Of a stretch of 64,000 nucleotides of DNA, positions 61,683-64,000 are shown piece by piece (the stretch's first letter is position 1; each line of letters starts with the position of its first letter). This DNA comes from Streptomyces lanatus. GTDB lineage: Bacteria > Actinomycetota > Actinomycetes > Streptomycetales > Streptomycetaceae. The notes under the pieces are model-generated. The model worked only from the letters and a program-made list of their open reading frames with translations. It was not told where the DNA came from and searched no databases. Made by a program: the position numbers and the translations under genes. The stretch is from the NCBI RefSeq assembly GCF_014655715.1, contig NZ_BNBM01000003.1, positions 51,885 to 115,884 of the forward strand. Direction: 5' to 3'.

Positions 61683-62237
61683 TCACTCTCCCGCGAGCAG
61701 CTTGACCGGGTCCAGGGTGTCCTCGCCCTTGCTCCAGTTGCACGGGCAGAGCTCGTCCGTCTGGAGGGCGTCCAGGACCCGCAGGACCTCCTTGGGGTTA
61801 CGGCCGACGGAGCCGGCGGTCACCATGGAGAACTGGATCTCGTTGTTCTGGTCCACGATGAACACGGCGCGCTTGGCGAAGCCGTCCTCGCCCTCGATGC
61901 CGAGGTCGCGCATCAGCTCGTGCCTGGAGTCGGCCATCATCGGGAACGGCAGGTCGCGCAGGTCGTCGTGGTCCTTGCGCCAGGCGTGGTGCACGAACTC
62001 CGAGTCGCCGGAGAAGCCGAGCACCTGGGCGTCACGGTCGGCGAACTCCTCGTTCAGCTTGCCGAAGGCCGCGATCTCGGTGGGGCAGACGAAGGTGAAG
62101 TCCTTCGGCCAGGCGAAGACGATCTTCCACTGACCCTCGTAGGTCTTGTGGTTGATCGTCTCGAACTCCTTGCCCTTCTCCAGCGAGACGCAGGCGGTCA
62201 GTTCGAACTCGGGGAACTTGTCACCGACAGTGAGCAC
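61683..62237 (-). CDS. ahpC: Alkyl hydroperoxide reductase AhpC (2-Cys peroxiredoxin)
   Basis: 184 residues from GTG at 62237, the usual length, with AAGGG at the right distance; a GTG 18 codons upstream is less likely. Peroxidatic Cys is in DFTFVCPTE (near 49), resolving Cys in ELCPCNW (near 166). It reduces organic peroxides and H2O2, with AhpD as reductant. In S. coelicolor the operon is activated by OxyR bound between it and the divergent oxyR gene; here no oxyR is seen upstream. Confidence 0.96.
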   Translation of the reverse strand: MLTVGDKFPEFELTACVSLEKGKEFETINHKTYEGQWKIVFAWPKDFTFVCPTEIAAFGKLNEEFADRDAQVLGFSGDSEFVHHAWRKDHDDLRDLPFPMMADSRHELMRDLGIEGEDGFAKRAVFIVDQNNEIQFSMVTAGSVGRNPKEVLRVLDALQTDELCPCNWSKGEDTLDPVKLLAGE

Positions 62238-62584
62238 GTGCAGGCCCTTCAGGTGTTGCTTGGGTTGGACAGGTGTAACCCTTTCAGACACTCCTGTCGC
62301 AGGTGAAATCGATCAATGACGTGCAAGCGGCAGCGCCTTCCTTGTTCCGCGAGTCATCGGGATTCCGAGGCGGGATCTTGGCCGGTTGGCTCCGCGGGTG
62401 GCGCCGGACGGCCGTCCGATGGTGACCATGGGCATGTGGAACGCCGATGTGGTGCAGAAGGTTGCGGCGCAGCTGATGGCGTCGCCTGCGCACGCACGGC
62501 TGCGGACGATGTGCCACCTGCCACCCTGCTGTTCGCCCAGGTACGGCCGGTGGGGCGGGAGTACAACCTGTCAACTACCCGTCG
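62238..62584. other. Region between ahpC and the second TnpB element
   Basis: 347 bp that should contain the ahpCD promoter and OxyR site. No oxyR start or any LysR-type HTH sequence is present on the plus strand. A short open stretch translating ...MGMWNADVVQKVAAQLMASPAH has the look of a gene fragment, but I cannot identify it. Confidence 0.45.
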
Positions 62585-62720
62585 CTAAAGCGGCGGGCTT
62601 GCATAGCGGGCGCTACTGGCTGTGGCGCTGCGCTTGCGTCCTGTCCCACGCCCGGGTTTGGAGGGTGGGTCTGGGGCGGTTGACTGCGCCCCGCGTCGCC
62701 ACAACTCTTCCGCGCGGCGG
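62574..62720 (-). ncRNA. Predicted reRNA (omegaRNA) of the second TnpB
   Basis: By analogy with characterised TnpB systems, the scaffold RNA overlaps the tnpB 3' end and stops at the right-end hairpin. The CGGCGGG-type stem at 62577-62596 is the likely last scaffold stem; the guide would be copied from the ahpC-side flank. The inner boundary is not determined. Confidence 0.4.
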
Positions 62721-63823
62721 CGGATGTTGCGGGAGCTATTGCGGTCTGCGTGATCAACGAATCCGCAGGACCGGCATGCGAACCAGGCCTGCGAGACCCG
62801 GTTCGCCCTGTCGATGTGGCCGCACTCGGCGCAGGTGCGCGAGGTGTACGCCGGATCGATGTACACGATCGGCACGCCTGCCTTGCGGGCCTTGTACGAG
62901 ATGAATGCTCCGAGCTGGGCAAATGACCAGCTGGAGTGGGTGGCCCGTTGGGGCTTCCTCAGCCGTACCCTCTCGCGGATGCCCGTGAGGTCTTCCAAGG
63001 CGAGGCCGCGCGAGGTGCGTTCTGCCTCGGCCACCACATGTTTCGCGATCTTGTGGTTGATGTCCCTCACCCGCCGCGCCTCCTTGCGCCTGCGCTTCTT
63101 CAACCGGCGCTTGGCGGACGGGGTGTTCTTCTTCTGCAGCTTGGTGCGCAGTGTCCGTTCGCGCAGCCGCCCCCGGTTCAGGGCGCGACCGGCCATGATC
63201 TGGCCGTCCGACGTGGTGGCGATGTTCACGATGCCCAGATCAATGCCCAGGAACCCGGCCGGATCGGCATTCTGCTGGGCTTCGGGGATCTCGCAGGTGG
63301 CCTGCAGGAACCACATGCCGGCCCGAGCGATCAGGTCGGACTCGCCCTTGCGGTACAGGGCCAGGCGGGTCAGCTGCTCGGGGGAAGCGGTGAACGCCAC
63401 GCCCTTCACTCGTCCGTCCAGGGTCCAGATGGAGATGGTCCGCTCCGGGATCTGCCAGGACAGCATCCGGTCGTCATAGGGCTGCGCACCTTCCGGACGG
63501 AAGGCGATCGGATTCTCGGTGGCCCTCCGGTAGCGTTTGGACCACGGCTTGCCCAGGTTCCCGGCCTTCAGGTTCGCCTTCAGCGTGGTGTACGCGTCAC
63601 AGGTCTTCTTGATGACGTGCTGGGCGGCCTGCGCACCCAGCCCCCACTGCTGCTTGACCTCGCCGTAAGTGTGCTCACGCAGCGCGAAGTTCCGCTTCAC
63701 GTCCTTGGCAAAAGCGACCTTGGATGCCCAGGACGCGGCCTCATTGCAGGCACGCAGCGTCGCTTCAAGTGCCGCCGCCTGCACGGGCGTAGGCAACAGC
63801 TTGACCTGCACCACCAGCTTCAT
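62585..63823 (-). CDS. tnpB: TnpB RNA-guided endonuclease, copy 2
   Basis: 412 residues from the ATG of MKLVVQVKLLPTPVQ; the 37-residue extension is not supported. RuvC-like residues are intact: Asp in GIDLGIVNI (near 196), Glu in LALEDLTGIRERV (near 278), Asp in DHADRNSSRNI (near 356), with zinc ribbon CAECG/CRSCG. It has a long basic bridge (KRRLKKRRRKEARRV) and is a different subfamily from the first copy. The tail after the last Asp is Ser/Pro-rich and overlaps the right-end structure. Confidence 0.93.
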   Translation of the reverse strand: MKLVVQVKLLPTPVQAAALEATLRACNEAASWASKVAFAKDVKRNFALREHTYGEVKQQWGLGAQAAQHVIKKTCDAYTTLKANLKAGNLGKPWSKRYRRATENPIAFRPEGAQPYDDRMLSWQIPERTISIWTLDGRVKGVAFTASPEQLTRLALYRKGESDLIARAGMWFLQATCEIPEAQQNADPAGFLGIDLGIVNIATTSDGQIMAGRALNRGRLRERTLRTKLQKKNTPSAKRRLKKRRRKEARRVRDINHKIAKHVVAEAERTSRGLALEDLTGIRERVRLRKPQRATHSSWSFAQLGAFISYKARKAGVPIVYIDPAYTSRTCAECGHIDRANRVSQAWFACRSCGFVDHADRNSSRNIRRRAEELWRRGAQSTAPDPPSKPGRGTGRKRSATASSARYASPPL

Positions 63824-63930
63824 GACATCCGACCCTACGAGCGCGGCCGTACAAACAGACGACTTCCGCACGCCTGTCCCACTTTTCAGTGATAGGTCGC
63901 TCGGGCATTCGACGCCCCCTCTATCGGACG

Positions 63931-63964
63931 CCATTCCTCCCGGGGTTGAAGCCCCTGGAGTTTC
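63931..63964 (+). repeat. TnpB-type terminal hairpin, left side of copy 2
   Basis: CTCC-C-GGGG-TTGAAG-CCCC-T-GGAG forms an 8-bp stem with one mismatch, with flanks ATTCC and TTTC. It shares flanks and loop with hairpins at 36821-36848 and 38161-38191. Confidence 0.6.
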
Positions 63965-64000
63965 TCGCGAGACTTCGTTGCACGTGGCGGCGGTGGGGGG

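Larger units (their letters stand above)
62572..63965 (-). mobile_element. TnpB-only IS element (IS200/IS605 superfamily), copy 2
   Basis: Contains an intact tnpB and no tnpA. The right end carries the stem CCCGTCGC/GCGGCGGG (about 62577-62596) overlapping the tnpB stop, a form typical for such right ends. The left side is marked by a hairpin at 63937-63960. No direct repeats flank it, as expected. It lies next to ahpC. Confidence 0.7.

Noticed and set aside
62316..62588. Short plus-strand open frames between ahpC and the TnpB element as a broken oxyR
   Set aside because: None translates to a LysR-type HTH; no similarity to the OxyR start could be seen.
1..64000. CRISPR array
   Set aside because: No regularly spaced identical direct repeats; the repeats seen are tandem pairs or dispersed elements.

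Overview
The window looks like a core-to-subcore segment of a Streptomyces chromosome. GC is very high throughout, with GTG, TTG and even CTG starts and many 4-bp ATGA start/stop overlaps. The family content is typical of the genus: SigE-family sigma factor, AfsR-like LuxR regulator, MEDS and HATPase regulators, a Tad/Flp pilus locus and the ahpCD pair. I see no rRNA, tRNA, CRISPR array or prophage.

Layout. 1-6.3 kb: end of an excalibur-type secreted protein, a Mut7-C RNase-like protein, a MFS exporter with its TetR regulator, a TrhA-like membrane protein and GTP-dependent PEP carboxykinase (pckG). 6.5-11 kb: a minus-strand operon of two substrate-binding-type proteins (one fused to a VWA domain), a TelA-like protein and a small membrane protein. 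11-17 kb: a small unknown gene behind a palindrome, an alanine-type aminotransferase, a membrane-anchored low-complexity protein, a GT2 glycosyltransferase and a secreted S1 protease. 17-24.1 kb: a compact divergent catabolic island (D-aminoacylase, PLP fold-III deaminase / sugar kinase, IclR regulator, RidA, GntP permease) around a 23-bp palindrome. I read it as a candidate pathway for N-acyl-D-amino or aldonic acids, possibly N-acetylglucosaminate released from oxidised chitin. 24-36 kb: paired EFRW-domain proteins, an M14 carboxypeptidase, an AfsR-like regulator, MEDS and HATPase proteins, an Nramp transporter, a SigE-family sigma with a putative partner, and a GH18 chitinase with a DasR-type (dre) operator inside its promoter.

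35.9-48.4 kb is a Tad/Flp pilus locus: cpaB, cpaE-like ATPase, two TadE-like pseudopilins, cpaF, tadB, tadC, a histidine kinase/response regulator pair, flp, a TadG-like protein probably started at CTG, a lipoprotein and an OmpA-domain protein. A TnpB-only IS element sits in antisense orientation between the presumed first gene and cpaB. 48-55 kb holds small membrane proteins and lipoproteins, DUF192, an LLM oxidoreductase, GNAT, DinB, a methyltransferase and an AlkZ-like wHTH protein. 55-62.3 kb holds isoprenyl transferase, PIN-PhoH ATPase, a lytic transglycosylase, an AI-2E family permease and ahpD/ahpC. A second TnpB element follows ahpC where Streptomyces coelicolor carries the divergent oxyR.

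The most interesting points are the candidate oxidised-amino-sugar island, a genus-type interspersed repeat inserted in frame in its kinase gene, several well-formed operators at promoters, two intact TnpB genes with a shared family of covarying terminal hairpins, and the apparent absence of oxyR next to ahpC. All family calls are by eye from motifs; no database search was run.
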